A DNA stretch of 64,000 nucleotides from Tamarix chinensis (GCA_030549775.1 CM060181.1:48986218-49050217), one strand, 5' to 3'; shown: positions 46,037 through 59,506, counted from the stretch's first letter. The notes: generated by a model not told the origin, from the sequence alone. Numbers and translations: made by a program.

Positions 46037-49033
46037 TGCTATAATAACCCCAAATTTCTTGCTAAAAAATTTTATTTTAAGCCAAAGCATATAATCAAAT
46101 AGTTGGGTGTTACTATCGTAATTAACATAAGTTTGGCTTACCCCACCATCCTTACATCAATCACAAGGAAAAATGATTAGAAAATTTAAAACATGATATA
46201 AAGAGATGAGACAACTTTTAATAACATAAAAAAGTGTTTGGAGATCAACTCCGATTACAATATCAAAATATAACAAAAAGCGATCCCATGGAACTAAGAG
46301 TCCAAACAGGCATCCGGGTAAAACTATCATTCGGATAACATGACTCTACGTCCAAATCCTAATACTAATAAATCACTCATCCACATATATCACATCAAAG
46401 GCTACGAAATCATCCATCTGGTCCTCATTGATCTGCACATAAACATCTAGGTCATCTATTCATTAGATTGAGTAGAACCCATAAAACAGATGATCAGTAC
46501 GCTACGTACTGATTAAGGTAATGTTAAAGTCATGCAGGGTTACACATAATACAAGAATTCTTATAAGCAAATCATATATGCGTAAATCAAAGAATGCTAA
46601 ATAAGAACTGATTCCAGGTCTTTCATTAGATATAACATATTTAAATCTTTTATTTACGTTGAGTTTAGGGACCCTACTATTCTTAAACCAATGGAACGGT
46701 CTAAGACACCTCTCGGGGACAACACACATGAGCCACTATTACTATCTAGTGTAACAGAGTCAACACCTCTTAGAGTAAAATACTCCTCAGCCACAATTAT
46801 TAAATTGGTGGAACGGTCTAAAGCATCTCTCGGGGACAACACACTCGAGCCACTATTATTATCTAGTGGAATAGACTCAACACCTTGGTCATGTAGTCTT
46901 CCACTTTACATGATTTGTATCTTTCCATTTATACTTTATATCTTATTTGTATTTTCATTCACTTTGAGTATGGAGTCCTACTATTCTTAATCCGGTGGAA
47001 TAGACTAAAGCACCTCTTGGGGAAAATACACCCAAACTACTATTATTATCCAGTAGAACAGAACTATATAAACACCTCAGCCCAACTCAAGTGATCTTTC
47101 ACTTTAAATTATTAGTATCTTATTCAGAGTTGATCGTATATTATCATGCCGAACTCATATAAATATAAGACATACTATTTAAACACATAAGTACAACCAT
47201 GTAATTATTCTCAAATGACCATAACACCCTTAAGGTAGGTAAGATAATCATATTCTCCCAAAGCCTTATAAAACCCAAGGCATATACATTTCCAATTATT
47301 ATCCGAAGTACATATCCTTAAATTCCCATATATATCTTGTATCTAATATTATACCCAAACATGTACTTACATAATTTCATTACTCTCAAGAATATCATTT
47401 CATTGTATTTCTATAATTAAATTATTCAATACAACATATTTAACACAAAAGTATATACCAACGATAAAAGTATCACATAAATCCCTAGCTTTGACATGTA
47501 TACTTACCAATGAGGACACTGGACTCTATGCACGTAAATCCTATACCTCTTCCAAGATCACCGAAAGATCACCTACAGAAACAAGGTAAAATACGATTAG
47601 GATTGAAGATTAAAAATTGATAGGGAAGTCAAGGCAGAGAAGGGTAAAAATGAAATTTGCCGAATTCAAATGGAATCTTGAATTTTATGGAAGTATAGAA
47701 GAATGTGTGATGGAGATATTGTTAAATTTTGGTGGTGTTTGGACAAGATTTGGGGTGAAAATAGGGGTGCAAGGCTAAAATAGGAAGTTGCATGGCCAAG
47801 AAATTCAAGAGTTACACAGCTTTGCAATAACAGTGCATAATAGGTTGAGGAAAGAAAGTATGCATGGCTAGGCGGTGCAATAATCACAAGGCTGTGCATC
47901 ACTGGGCTAAGAGAAAATAAAACACACAGCTAGATGATGTAAGAGTTGCATGACTGTATAGTAGGAAATTTGACCATTACACGACCGTGTAGTAGGTGGT
48001 GCACAGGTTGTATACTCGACAACACTGTAATGAACAAGGGGAAGGAGAAGGAAAAATAGGCGGCAGTCTGTGGTGATGACCGACGACGGCGAGAGGGAAG
48101 GTTGGGGCAACCTTGGTGGTTGGACCACCTACCAAAGGGCAGCTAGTGATAGCTTAGGTGGTGGATTGGGTGGTGTGAATGCTAAAAATAGGGAAGAAGG
48201 AGGAAGAAGAAGGAGAAGGAAGAAGAGAAGAAGGTGGGAGAGCTGATGGATGACAATAAAATGGAGGGATAGAGGGGTATATATACTAGTAAGGTGGCAT
48301 GCCTTGGAGGAGAAAATGGTATAGGTGACGACGAAGATGATGATGATCTACCGAGAAGAAGAAAAGAAAAAGGATAGGGGGATGGTGATGGTTGAAATGG
48401 ATGGGAATCAGGAAGAGGTACAGGGGAGGTGATGATGATGAAGAAAATGTGCACGAGAGATAAAAGAAAGGATTGTGATGGTGATGGGATACAAAACATA
48501 GTAGTAGCATAGAGAAGAAGATGAAGAAGAAGGAAGAAGAAGGGTGGTAGGGGAAGGATGGTGGTGTGTAGAGGAAGATAAGTAGAAGAAGGCAGCATGA
48601 GGGATGGCAGGGATGGTGTCATGGTGCATATGGGAGGGCAAGTGGATGGTGGTAGTGTAGAGGAAGCCAAACCCCTCGCACCATAAAATCAGTGGAGGAG
48701 AAGAAGGGAAAAGAAAAGAAAAGAAAAAGGAAGAAAAGGGAAAAAAGGAAGAAAAGAAAAGGAGAAAGAAAACGAAAAAGAGAGAAGGGCTAGGGAATTA
48801 GGATTAGATTAGGAAATTTCATATTAGCCAAGTAATTTGGATTAGTAAAAATTTTAGCGGGTTTTAATTTTGGTTTATGAATTATAGTTTATCTAAATCA
48901 AGGTTTTGGTTTTGGTTAAAGTTTTAGTATTAAGAAATTTGATTAAGGCTAACAATAAGATTTTTTGAGATTAGAATCAAATTATGGTGCTAATGATGAG
49001 GGATTAAGCTAAACAAATTTTTTGGGTGCTACA
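46037..49033 (-). mobile_element. Solo LTR 'Y' (minus), about 3 kb
   Basis: On the minus strand it starts TGTAGCACCCAAAAAATTTG (49033) and ends TTTGGGGTTATTATAGCA (46037). Internal order copies LTR X: CT-rich tract (plus-strand GA-rich 48180-48800), CCAC/GTGG motif region (46680-47060), then 'gatcatctgttttatgggt' near the 3' end. No polyprotein. TSD not visible (aaact on the left, cctgt on the right). Confidence 0.6.
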
Positions 49034-49891
49034 CCTGTACCTACAAATTACAGGCTTGTACTGCCCGACCACCACCGGTCGGCGAGCCTACCATACCTGC
49101 CCCTTTTCCTCTTCCCCTTTTGTCTTATTCACCTCCCATTGGCCTATAAATACCCTGTACCCGACCTCAATTGAGATTCCTTTTTTGCCTAGAAAAATTT
49201 ACCTCCCCTTGCACCACCTCGACTTCAGACGTCTTCGCCATCGCCTGTACCCAGCGCCGCTGCTAGTAACACCTACCAAACTCCTCCCTACATCACCTTC
49301 CACCGAACCACACCACTTGCCAACCCTAATTTCCCCTACATAAGCTGCCTCAAGCGTGTAAAATTGGCTGCTTAATTTTCCACTTTACACCTATTGCCGC
49401 CCTTTTAGCCACCATGCGCCGCCATCCTTGTCATAGCCACCACTCCTCCTACCTCCCAAAACACTCAACAAATCCCCCTCTACCTCCCCTACCTTCCTTT
49501 CTCCCTGCCTCCCTCTCCTTCACCCTTCTTCTCCCTCCACCACCACCATTTCAACCCCTTAACCCAGAGAATCCACCACCACCACCACCCCCCTTTCACT
49601 CTCCCTTTTCTATCTTAGAGATCCACTTCTCCAACTTCTCTTACTCCTCTATCACCGCTGCCCCTACCATGCATCGCCGTCTAGTCACCACCACCCCTAG
49701 GTTGTGCCCTAACCACCCTGACCTTTGAAAATAATTAATGTAGTTATTGTTTAATTTTATTAGTATTAATATCATCATTATTATTACTATTACTATTACT
49801 ATGACTATTGTTGTTATAAGTATTATTATTATTGTTGTTGTTAGTATTATTATGAATCTAATAATAATATTATTATTATTAATATTCAAAC

Positions 49892-49924
<33 letters not shown>

Positions 49925-50085
49925 ATTTGGCCCTATTATTACTAATGTTACTATTATTATGGTTATTAGAAACTTATTATTTTTAAATTCAAAATATTAT
50001 TAATATTGCTATTAATATTATTATTATCATTATCATTATTGTTATTAATACCTATATCACTAATATTACTAATAATACTACTACT

Positions 50086-50129
<44 letters not shown>

Positions 50130-52600
50130 TATTCACAGTATCTTAGTATTACTAATACTATTATTATTATTACTGTTATGATTTGGGTTATTATTAGTAT
50201 CATTACTATTATTATTATTGTTATTATTGTTGTTGTTGCTAATAGTAAAGATATTATCTTTATTAATATAAATATTACTAATAATACTTTAACATGAACC
50301 AATATAACTACCAAGACTATTTTAACTAGTAATAGTATGATTAGCTACTTTAAGAATAATACCCTTACTTTTACTTATAAAACTACTGTTATTATTATTA
50401 ACCTTAATACTAGGTTATGATAAGGGTAAAGTAGGAAGTAATGATAATATTGGTTAAAGGAAAGTTAACCCTCAGTATTTCCCTCTTATATGTGAATCAA
50501 GTCAAAATCTTAAGGTATCGTAGGAGCGTGATCCAAGCCTGACGTTGTATTAGATAAGGATGTAGTTAAGGCTAATTATGTGCTTTATATGCCATGTGTT
50601 ATGTTATGTTGTGTACCTTATATTATTATGACTACTTACTTGTAGTGCAGTGTGGAGTTAACGTACATTTATGTGACTTCCTTATGGCACGTGTAAAATG
50701 ATGTGTATGTTGTGCTTGTGGTGTTATGTGATGTGACCCTCTAGGGCATGCATGTTAGGATGTTTTAATGAGATGGTATGGGGTGAAAGGATTAAAAGGA
50801 GGAAAAGGAAAATGAGTGGATTAAAGAGGAATGAAAAAATCTAATTATCTTATGAACCATGAAGGGACAAATTAAAGGGAAATATGGACAAAATAAGAGA
50901 GTGGAATGGATCTTGCATGGGAAAATATAGGGTTTGCATGGGATGGATGGTGTTTGTATGGGGATAATCCTTACATGTGAAAATTTAACTTGGGGTGTAA
51001 ATAAGGTAAGGGAAGAGTTATTGGGGTGATTAGAGTCCTTGGGTGGAAAATAGTACGTAAGTTGGTATAAGAGTGTATAAGGAACTTGGCTAGGGTTTGG
51101 GGTGACAAACTAGGGTTTCGTGGTAACATGTGTAAAATGGGAAGTAAGTTAAAATGTTTGGGGTTGAACCTAAGTGAGAGGATGAGTTGGGAATAAAGGA
51201 GCATGAGTTGTGTGGGTTAGAGAAAGGATGGGCCATATAGGCCAAATTAGGGTTTTCAAGAAAACCCTAGAAGGCAATAGGAAGTTGTCCTTAGATGGTA
51301 TAAGGAAGTGGGCATCTACCCACACCCTTAGGAGTGGGGTAATTGTGGTAAGTAAGGAAAGGAGGGAACGGATGTCTGAATGTGTTGGAAGGCGTAGAAG
51401 TCCCAAGATATGGGATGGGCCACTCTTAGGGGAATACAAGTAGACGGATTGTGTCAACAGGTAATCCAAAGGACATGCGTGTCGAGGGTAGAAATATTTA
51501 TCGAATAAGACACGAATAAGATACTAAATATCTAAAGAAGAAGATTGTTGAGCCGGCCTAGACTAGACTACCAGCAAATAATAGTGGCTAGGAACTAGGG
51601 TGCCTTGGAGACTAATCCATCGGAAAATAATAGTGGCCAAGAGCATTCTATCCTATATGTTTCCAGTCCACCATCTATAATTGTGGGGGATTCTATGCTA
51701 AAAAACCAAACCTAATAATGTTAAACCATGGAAAAAATAGTATCTACTTATGATGAAATACCATGAGAGTCGAGGCCAGATAGGTTCACCGGTGAATAAT
51801 AGTGGCCAGGTGCCTTATGCCCTAGAGACTGTTCCACCAACGAATAATAGTGGCTAGGTGCGTTCTGCCCTAGGTGTTTTTCTAGTCCACTAGCTATAAT
51901 AGTGGGGTTCACATACTTTCATAGATTGATAATAAGGTGTTAAATAAGTATACTAACCAGAGATCTAAAGAATAAGCTTAACCGGACGATAACATGGCCT
52001 CTACAATCTGCATTGCTTGTATGTTTATCTATATGATCATGTTTGTATTATATGCCTCTTGTGTATGGCCTTAGTTGTATGGTTACCTTACTCAATACAT
52101 AGCGTACTAATTACTCATTTTATGGGTGTTGCTCATTTCCAAGAGCAGAGGGTCCTACTGAGTTTGTTTAGGTAGGAGACGCCATCTTCAATGCCTATGA
52201 TACTTATGAGGCATCGGGCGGCACTGAGAGTTGAGCTTTGGATTGGGCATGGGGTGCTGGGAGCAACATTAGTCAGACTCTCTCTCTTTTACTTCAGTTT
52301 ACTTATGTATCATTTTTTTTTGTTTTGTCATATTATACATTTTACCTCTCGTGCGAACTTTGATTACATACTTTATTAGGCTATATAACTTTTAACGCGC
52401 ATTTTAATTTCCGTGTTATGAATATTTCAGTTTTATCTCTGTTTTAAGTTGTTTAATGTTCTTATGAGATTATCCTTAGCCTTGTGGTTGGTACGAGACC
52501 AATAGGGGGCCGAGCTTGTAGTGATCACGGCGGTAGTATTCCCTATGCTTATGTTTGTTTTAATTAAAAAAAATCAACTATAATTTTTGAGGATGTTACA
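49034..52600 (+). mobile_element. LTR 'X' (plus), about 3.6 kb
   Basis: Ends 'tttttgaggatgttaca' at 52600. Contains a CT-rich tract with a TATA-like 'cctataaataccc' (about 49141-49153), (ATT)n/(ATC)n microsatellite-like DNA (49740-50420), CCAC...GTGG motifs (51565-51910) and the 3' region mirrored in X'. The 5' start is uncertain; the TG of 'tgtacctacaaatta' at 49036 is a candidate. Same family style as D and Y. Reading frames in the CT-rich and (ATT)n tracts are spurious. Confidence 0.6.
49740..50420. repeat. (ATT)n / (ATC)n low-complexity tract
   Basis: Long runs of att, attg and atc triplets, with a clean (ATC)n block at about 50087-50127. Inside LTR X. Confidence 0.85.
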
Positions 52601-53230
52601 CTAGGTTCTAAGTTATCAAGAAATACAACATGATACTCATCAATAAGCTCATTTAATTAAGGTTACTATCACTTATTCTCCCACTGTAGGGTTTCTTTGA
52701 TAATCAAAGCATAATACTACCTTCTTCCTTTATACATTCTATCATAACCTTTTCATGGAGAAAAAAAAATTATTTTTATTCTCAACTATGTTATCATTAT
52801 CGAAGGTTTAAGTTTTTTTTTTCTTATCTTTTTTCAACAAGAAACTCACTAGTGATACCATTATTTTTAACACATTTAGCATATTTTTATGGTCTATCTA
52901 ATAAGATTTCACATGTATCCAAAGGTAAGATATCGCATAGCACATCATCATGATAATAACCAATTCAAAATAATTACAACAAAAAAGAATGGAAGTAGTT
53001 ATTGAAATAAATGATGACAAGTAGATCCCTAAAAATGGATACTACTCTTGCTTTTTCTCACTATGCATTTTTAATTATTTTTAAAGATAACATCTTCTCT
53101 ACATTTCCTTCCATCCCCTTTCGAAGTCGTTGTCAAGTTGCAAGACATATGACAAATATGTATCAAATCTAGCGCATCAACAAATAAATACTAAAGTTAC
53201 ACAAACACTAATGTTTTAAGTCTCACTGTG
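52601..53230 (-). mobile_element. G1 protease/RT-linker segment
   Basis: Minus strand: YHDDVLCDILPLDTCEILLD, KYAKCVKNNGITSEFL and KKDKKK correspond to the gypsy segment after the protease (V-x-C-D-V-x-P-M-D-x-C-x-L-L-L-G-R-P-W). ELIDEYHVVFLDNL sits right at the junction. Above about 53000 the reading is lost, and gag is not seen before the LINE of block B. Confidence 0.8.
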
Positions 53231-53269
53231 TTATTGAATGCAAGAGACCAGTCTAAGAGTCATTGAGAG

Positions 53270-54715
53270 GTTCTCCCCTCCCCAACACACGGGCCCGAGG
53301 CACTAAGATTTGATTGATATTCATGAACTACAACATCATACAAACAATGGGGGAAAGAATTAACTCAAACGAGATGAAACTTCATTAGCAGCAACAGACG
53401 TAGCTAAACAATTAGCTGCCTTATTGCCTGATATAGGATAAAAATTGGAGAGAGAGAGGAATTATGTTGTAGCATAGATCTACTCCTGGATATAATTCGT
53501 TGCAGACACCATGTAGGAGTTAAGTTGATGGTGGTGATGTCCATCACAGACTTACAAACATATTCCGCCATGACTGGGTAAAGTCATTTTATTAACTCCA
53601 AGCTGAAGGCCCATATATGCAGCAAGACCACATAATCACCTTATTCAGCATTACAACAGGGGACATTAACGCCTCTATAATCTCTCAACACAACAGTGTA
53701 TCCATTAGCCCATTCCGAACATGAGGCATCAACATTAATTATGGCGGTTCAAGGACGAGGGAAGAAATGTATGTAATGCGCATCCAACATCTTTCCTTTA
53801 CAAATGATGCCAACCTTATCTTCCAAATGGCCGAAGAATACAACTGCCCTATCTATATCAATTATGCTGCTCCTCCTTGGTCTTGAACCATGAACTAAAT
53901 AATTCAGATATATAGAAGAATTTAAATGGTTCGATATGATTAGATGGAGGGACTCCCAAACCAAATAAGTATTGCAACTGGACACTTCATGAAAAGATGA
54001 GGAGTCTCCTCTTCTATCTTACATAAAGGATAAGAAGCATCCATGCAATGAATACAGTGATGAAGATCTGTTCTTGTTATTACAGAGTCAGACACAACCC
54101 TCATAGGGCAAAAAAGATGAACTCTTGACTGACAATATCTAAATGTCCAGTATTTACCCAAAGGGAACCGAGTATCCATCCATTGAGCTTGATGAGCGAG
54201 CAGTAGAAGTAGTAGGTTGTGCATATAATGACATCTGATAGGCAGATTTGATAGTGAAAATATCCCTTTCTTGTTGGGTAAGGCCTTCGTATACCAAAAA
54301 ATCCTCACTGTATTCATTTGACAACAGAATATCCGTGTGTAGTATGTAAAAAGCTTCCCGTTTAGGAAAACAAAAGGCAATCAACTCGGAATTCCACCTC
54401 TTAGGGTTATGAAGCATCAAGTCAGAAACTATTAAAAGTAGGCTGTGAGCAGGAGGACAACCATGAACTCTAAATGAGGGAAGTGAAGGCCCTCAAGGGC
54501 ATTCCAAACATCAAATTTTACCTCCATTCACTACCTGCCAACCGATGTATGGCCTGATGTAATCTCTGATAGTGAGCATAACAATGATATCTCAAGTATT
54601 TTGCCTTCAGCAAACGAACCCACACTGCACATGGATCGGTGAGGAACCCCCGAACTAGTTTCCTAATCAAAGACTTTGTCAATAATTTTTGGTATTCTAA
54701 TATGCACTAGTGTTT
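53270..54715 (-). mobile_element. LINE (L1-type) ORF2 C-terminus remnant, copy B
   Basis: Same remnant as at 1-1340 but longer at its 3' side. A 146-residue open stretch (53940-54380) carries the decayed zf-RVT motif CMDASYPLCKIEEETPHLFM. Another (53749-53985) covers the start of the RNase H linker, and VDASCSEWANG lies about 53640-53740. Downstream, 53300-53400 reads AANEVSSRLS followed by a 3'-UTR-like tail, typical for these elements. Non-functional. Confidence 0.75.
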
Positions 54716-55361
54716 ACAAGCAGTAGGGACAATGCGACTAAGATCATCGTGATGTTTCCACCAAAACAATCTCCGGTGTTTCTTCAAACCCACAACAGAC
54801 CGTGGTGCGAAAAAGATGTGTAGACATATAGTAAAACTGGTAGAGATGAAATGGTTAATTTAATCAATATCATTGGTGGAGGGGTGGGTACCTGTCCAAA
54901 ATTGGATTGGAACTCAGGTAACAATGAAAATTTTAAATTTTGATTCAAAAAATGGACCAAAATAATCGATTCATGGTAAATCATATATTTTTTAGATGAA
55001 ATGTTAATAAAATTTCGAAGTCAGAAATTTATTAATGATCGATTTTTTTTTTACTTCAAATCTAAAATCCAAATCGGAGGTTCTAACACAAGTCTATTCT
55101 TGTATTGAAACCCACAATAACCGGTCAATCCGATCTCAAATTTTGATCCAAACCGAAAATTGAATACCTTTAAATAATGTAGTATAACTTAGGCCTTAAA
55201 GAACCGATTCTAAACTAATATAGACCAAACATAAAAATGTCATGTCCAATAGGTGTAATACCCTATATTTTAAAAATCAATTTTGTATAAATTAATACTG
55301 TCACCGATATAATTCAATTCATATTTTCATTCGAATCTTGTGGATCATATATACTCTTACG

Positions 55362-55727
55362 GCCCATTTGGTAAATGAGAATGAGAGTTTGGGAATTAAA
55401 GAGTGGAAATGAAAATGGAAATTAAGAAGTGAGAATTAGTTTATTTAGTCACATTTCCATGTATGGTATTTTATGAGATTGACTTGCAAATAAAAGTTTC
55501 CTGTGTTTGGTGCATACGTATGGGATCGGAAATATAATCATAAATTTACAAAAATATCCTTCTTATATTTATAATATTTATAGTTTTGTGTATGTGTGTG
55601 TGTAACCAATTATTATTATGTTTTTTCATTATTCGACCTTATTTTTCTCATAATATATCATATAACATCAGATCAAATCCGATCAAGTTAGATCTCATCC
55701 GATCCGATCATATTAGATAATAGTAAT

Positions 55728-55780
<53 letters not shown>

Positions 55781-56200
55781 TAATTATTATTATATTTTTA
55801 ATTATAATTGATTATTATAATAATTAGAATTATAATAAAGATAATAATTATAATACAATTATTACAGCTCATTTTGATAAATGGAAATGGAAGTTTGAGA
55901 ATTCAAATTATTACAAAAATAGTCATCATCATCATCATCATTATTATAATTAATATTATTAATATAATTTTATACACAATAATACAAGGTTATTTTGGTA
56001 TTTTTATCTTCTACTCCAACTCTCACCTTTTTAATACCACCCCTCCCCCTAAGAATAAATTGATGGGAATTGGCACTCTTAAATCCCATTCCAAATCCCA
56101 TTTTAATTCCCATTCACTTAAAACAAACAATAGAATACTTAAATCTTTTTTTTTTTGAATTTCCATTCCTACAATTCTATTCCCTACAACCAAATAAGTT
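55362..56200. mobile_element. MITE-like element, copy B
   Basis: Same element as 2003-2810 inside duplicated block B: left end 'ggcccatttggtaaatgaga', right end 'ctattccctacaaccaaataag'. Its (ACT/TAC)n run (about 55727-55781) is longer than in copy A. Insertion predates the duplication because both copies share it at the same place. Confidence 0.45.
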
Positions 56201-57174
56201 GTTATTTATTTTCACTTTCAAAAAGTTTAACTTTAATATTTTGATTTTAGTTTCATTTTCAATTTACAATTTCAATAGTCTTATACAATTACAACTTAAT
56301 ATCATAATACTATCACAAATCCATTTTATAAATTTAGTAACGACCATGAATTCGTTTTAAAATATCATAAAATATTTTCATCAATGGAATGGAATTTTCA
56401 AACTTTAATTTTTAATGGTATATTTTTTACCGGTTTTATTACGTTATTAGGATTTAATAATTGAAGTTTCCAAAAATTGTTTATCTTCTAATTTCTTCTG
56501 TTAAGGTTTTACGACAAATAATGTAAGCTATTTATAGAGACTAGAATAATTGTACGAAAATGATAGTTTTCGTGCTTATAATATTATTTTAACATCAAAA
56601 GTGTTCTTATAATCTTGTTTTCTAGAGGTCATTTAGGCCATTTTGAGCATTCAAACTTTTACAGAACTCTTTCCATCAATTATATTTTGGTTATAGATAT
56701 TATTTTAAGTCTCATCTAAAATTTCTCGGGGTATAAGATAATTTTAAAGTTAAGTTTTTCGATAAGTTCTTTTACGACACTTTTTTTTATAACAATTTTG
56801 CATTTAAAGGGCCTTAAAAGTTGTTTTTTAAACCTAAGGAATATTATTTAGATTACAATGATAATTAATTTTTTAGTTATATAAACTAATTATGATATTT
56901 AGTGATCTTGGCTATCATTTACCTCTCTTGCATTTTGGTCTCCATAAGGACTATATAGCCTACAAGGACCTTAGAATTTTTATTAAATATTATTATTTTC
57001 ATTTTTTAGGTTAAAATAACTTATAAGAGTTATTTTACAATTTTTGACAATTATTTTGAACATTTTATTACCTATTCAATACAGTAAAATCATAATTGGA
57101 TTTTACCTATAGCTAATTCTTTTCAAACTAATTAAAATACACAAGTAAAATAATAAAAAGAACAAAAAAAAGTA

Positions 57175-58519
57175 AGGGCTTACATGTAAAGGCAGCTGCA
57201 CGAGAACGAGAATAAAAAGGAAGCTAAAGACAGGCGGCAGAGCCGCAGGATAAAAGGTGTGTGGCAGAGCCGCAAAGGACAAAGTCAGGAGGGGCAGGAG
57301 CGCCGCATGAGGAGAAAAGAGAGAAGGGCACGGAACTGGTGGCAGCGTCAGTTGGGAAAGAAAAAGAAAAATAAAAGAAAGAACTGCATGGAAATCCACG
57401 GCCGAGAGAAGGAAGAAAAATTAGAGGACGAACTTGTACCGATAGAATTTATTTCAGATAAAATTAATTTTTATCTGAATAAATTCTTGATCTTTTATCT
57501 AAAATTAATTTCGGTTATTTCTTTCTCTTATTTTTAATTTATATTTTAGATATATATTTGTGTGTAATTAATTCTATTATTATGAGTGGCTGATTATTTG
57601 TTGTTAGGGAATAAATTGAAACCCTGGTTTAGGATTTGAATTATAATTTTATTTTCTTTGTTTCGTGAGATTGTTTCGTGACTCTATGTTAATTGCTATC
57701 GTTTATATGTATAATTCTGTCAGGTATAGTTTATTTGGTGCATGTATTGTTCTGGTTTCCTCATAAGTGATAGTATGTAGGATTATTTGCCTGTTAGGTG
57801 GTCATTTAAATATACTAGAATTTATATGTATAAATTACAGCTAGGTTAGATAACAATTCATCTAAAAGTTTTGTGATTCTAACCGAAGTAGTAAAACGTT
57901 TCGATACGTGTGGGTTAAGGAAAGGAAATACAACTAGACATGCTTTTTGTATTAGTTTGGTTACTTAGATTGACAGCCTTCCAGTTACACCTAATGCATT
58001 AAATCTAGTTAAATATAGGAGCCGCTTGTTGCTGCTATACTGCCAGTATTTAATAGGGTTAATATTAGTCCTTTGTCGTATTAATTAATTAAAGGAAGTA
58101 ATATAAGGTCTATGGACCTACTTTTGGTGTACAACTTGGTTGATCTCATTCTCACGGTTAAATATTGACTTGGAAATAAATATTATATTACGACCTAATC
58201 TAGTGGTGAATTTTTATTTCCCTAACATATTTCTCATATCTACGGTTTCCCATTATTTTCATTATTATTTTTTTATTATTAGTTTACTTTATTTTATTTA
58301 CCCCTTTTATTATTATTTTTATAACTCCCATTAGCATTTTTCTTATTTATTTATTTTGTGTTATTTAGGATTTTTATTTTTTTAGTTTTAGTTTTATTTT
58401 CAAGCTAGTTAATTAGAGGTGAGCCTTCTCAATCACCAGCTTAGAACGATACCCTTATTTACTAATGCTATAATTGACAACAAAAGAGTTTAAATTGCGT
58501 ATCGGCTACGGTCACACCA
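57175..58519 (+). mobile_element. LTR-like segment, copy B, with 3' end
   Basis: Full counterpart of 3781-4915, continuing to 'ggctacggtcacacca' at 58519. That is the same terminus as solo LTR C (ends 30068), including the preceding 'acgatacccttatttact' U5 signature of plant Athila/Tat-type gypsy LTRs. The 5' start is uncertain: 'tgttaaggttttacgac' near 56499 is preceded by tcttc, one mismatch from the ttttc that follows 58519. Confidence 0.6.
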
Positions 58520-59506
58520 TTTTCTTGTGCTTTATACGTAGATAGATATAAGTGTTTGATTTTATTTGCTAATGATCTCAAAAACTAAATGCAAAAGATA
58601 TACTGGTCCAAATACTACCTTTGGCGAGAAAAAAGAAATGTGTTCTGCTACACTATGCTCTTTATATGTAGAGAGAGAAATTTAGTCTATTGTATAAATT
58701 ACTATTTAAAATACAAATGTAGGAACTCTTAATTACCGTTAAATCTAGAAGATTTAAGGGTCAAAATTAAAATACATTTAGGTTAGGTATTTACTAGATA
58801 GTTAAGATTGACTCTTATATACATATCTTAGGTATGATTTATATATATATATATGAAAATTTTCATAAATATAACAATTATTAGTTAATTAACTAGAATA
58901 TTATTTCCTTAACCATAAACAAACCATTTTTAATCAAACGTTATTTTCCTTTTTGCTAATAACCACACAATCGTAGAATTTTTTTCTTCCGATTTGATTA
59001 ATATTTTAACCATATTATGAACACCTATTTTAGTTTTACTATTAGTTAGTATCTACCAATGAGATGTTAGTCAAACCTAACCGACCTTCAGTCCCCACCT
59101 ATTCCGGAAAAACCCCTGCACTGCCGATAAGAAAAGCCCGGTATGAAGACACGAGGATTGCAGCAGTGCGTATGGAAAGTATTTATGGAGTACGAAAATA
59201 TGGCAAAAATGCCTTACAAACAATTTTGTCATTTAGCATCAGCTTCAAACATTTGTCCAGTTTGCCACTACAAACTACCTAATTGGATTCCCAAAACACT
59301 GATAGCACGCAAGATTGCGGAGAATTTCCAACCTGACGTGGCCAGGAACACTTAGTAGGACTCAAGAAGTGTTGACTGTTCTATAGAAAGCCGTTGCCTT
59401 CCTTCACCATTGCTTTAATAGTATGGCAACAGGACTAGTTGATACGAAGATATTGTTAGATGATGCACTGACAGCGCTTTGGCGGCAGCATTAAAAAATT
59501 CTAAGG
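58520..59506. other. Copy-B-only segment, unassigned
   Basis: Present in block B, absent from block A. AT-rich to about 59040, then more GC-rich. Two overlapping plus-strand open stretches (59064-59282 and 59143-59355) occur; the second contains ASNICPVCHYKLPNWIPKTL with a single C-x2-C. I do not recognise a family and do not call a gene. In copy A the join occurs at a shared TATTA. Confidence 0.4.

Larger units (their letters stand above)
45367..52600. mobile_element. 7.2-kb nest of related LTRs inserted in G1 RT
   Basis: The G1 reading breaks at about 45366 (start of the RT fingers) and resumes at 52601 with the immediately preceding protease-RT linker (ELIDEYHVVFLDNL), both on the minus strand. 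Everything between is LTR-type DNA without polyprotein: X' (45367-about 45885, minus), a CT-rich bit (about 45886-46036), Y (46037-49033, minus) and X (about 49034-52600, plus). The exact TSD of the nest was not found (ccaat/tcccaa on the left, ctagg on the right). Confidence 0.8.

Noticed and set aside
48182..48670. 162-codon Ser/Pro-rich minus frame and overlapping frames
   Set aside because: CT-rich tract of LTR Y, same artefact as in LTR D.
49414..50314. Pro-rich then Ile-rich frames on both strands
   Set aside because: CT-rich and (ATT)n/(ATC)n low-complexity parts of LTR X.
1..58519. Blocks A and B as the two LTRs of one giant retrotransposon
   Set aside because: The blocks contain a LINE, a MITE and host exon sequence and end inside an exon; there is no PBS/PPT pairing, and the interval holds unrelated elements in both orientations.
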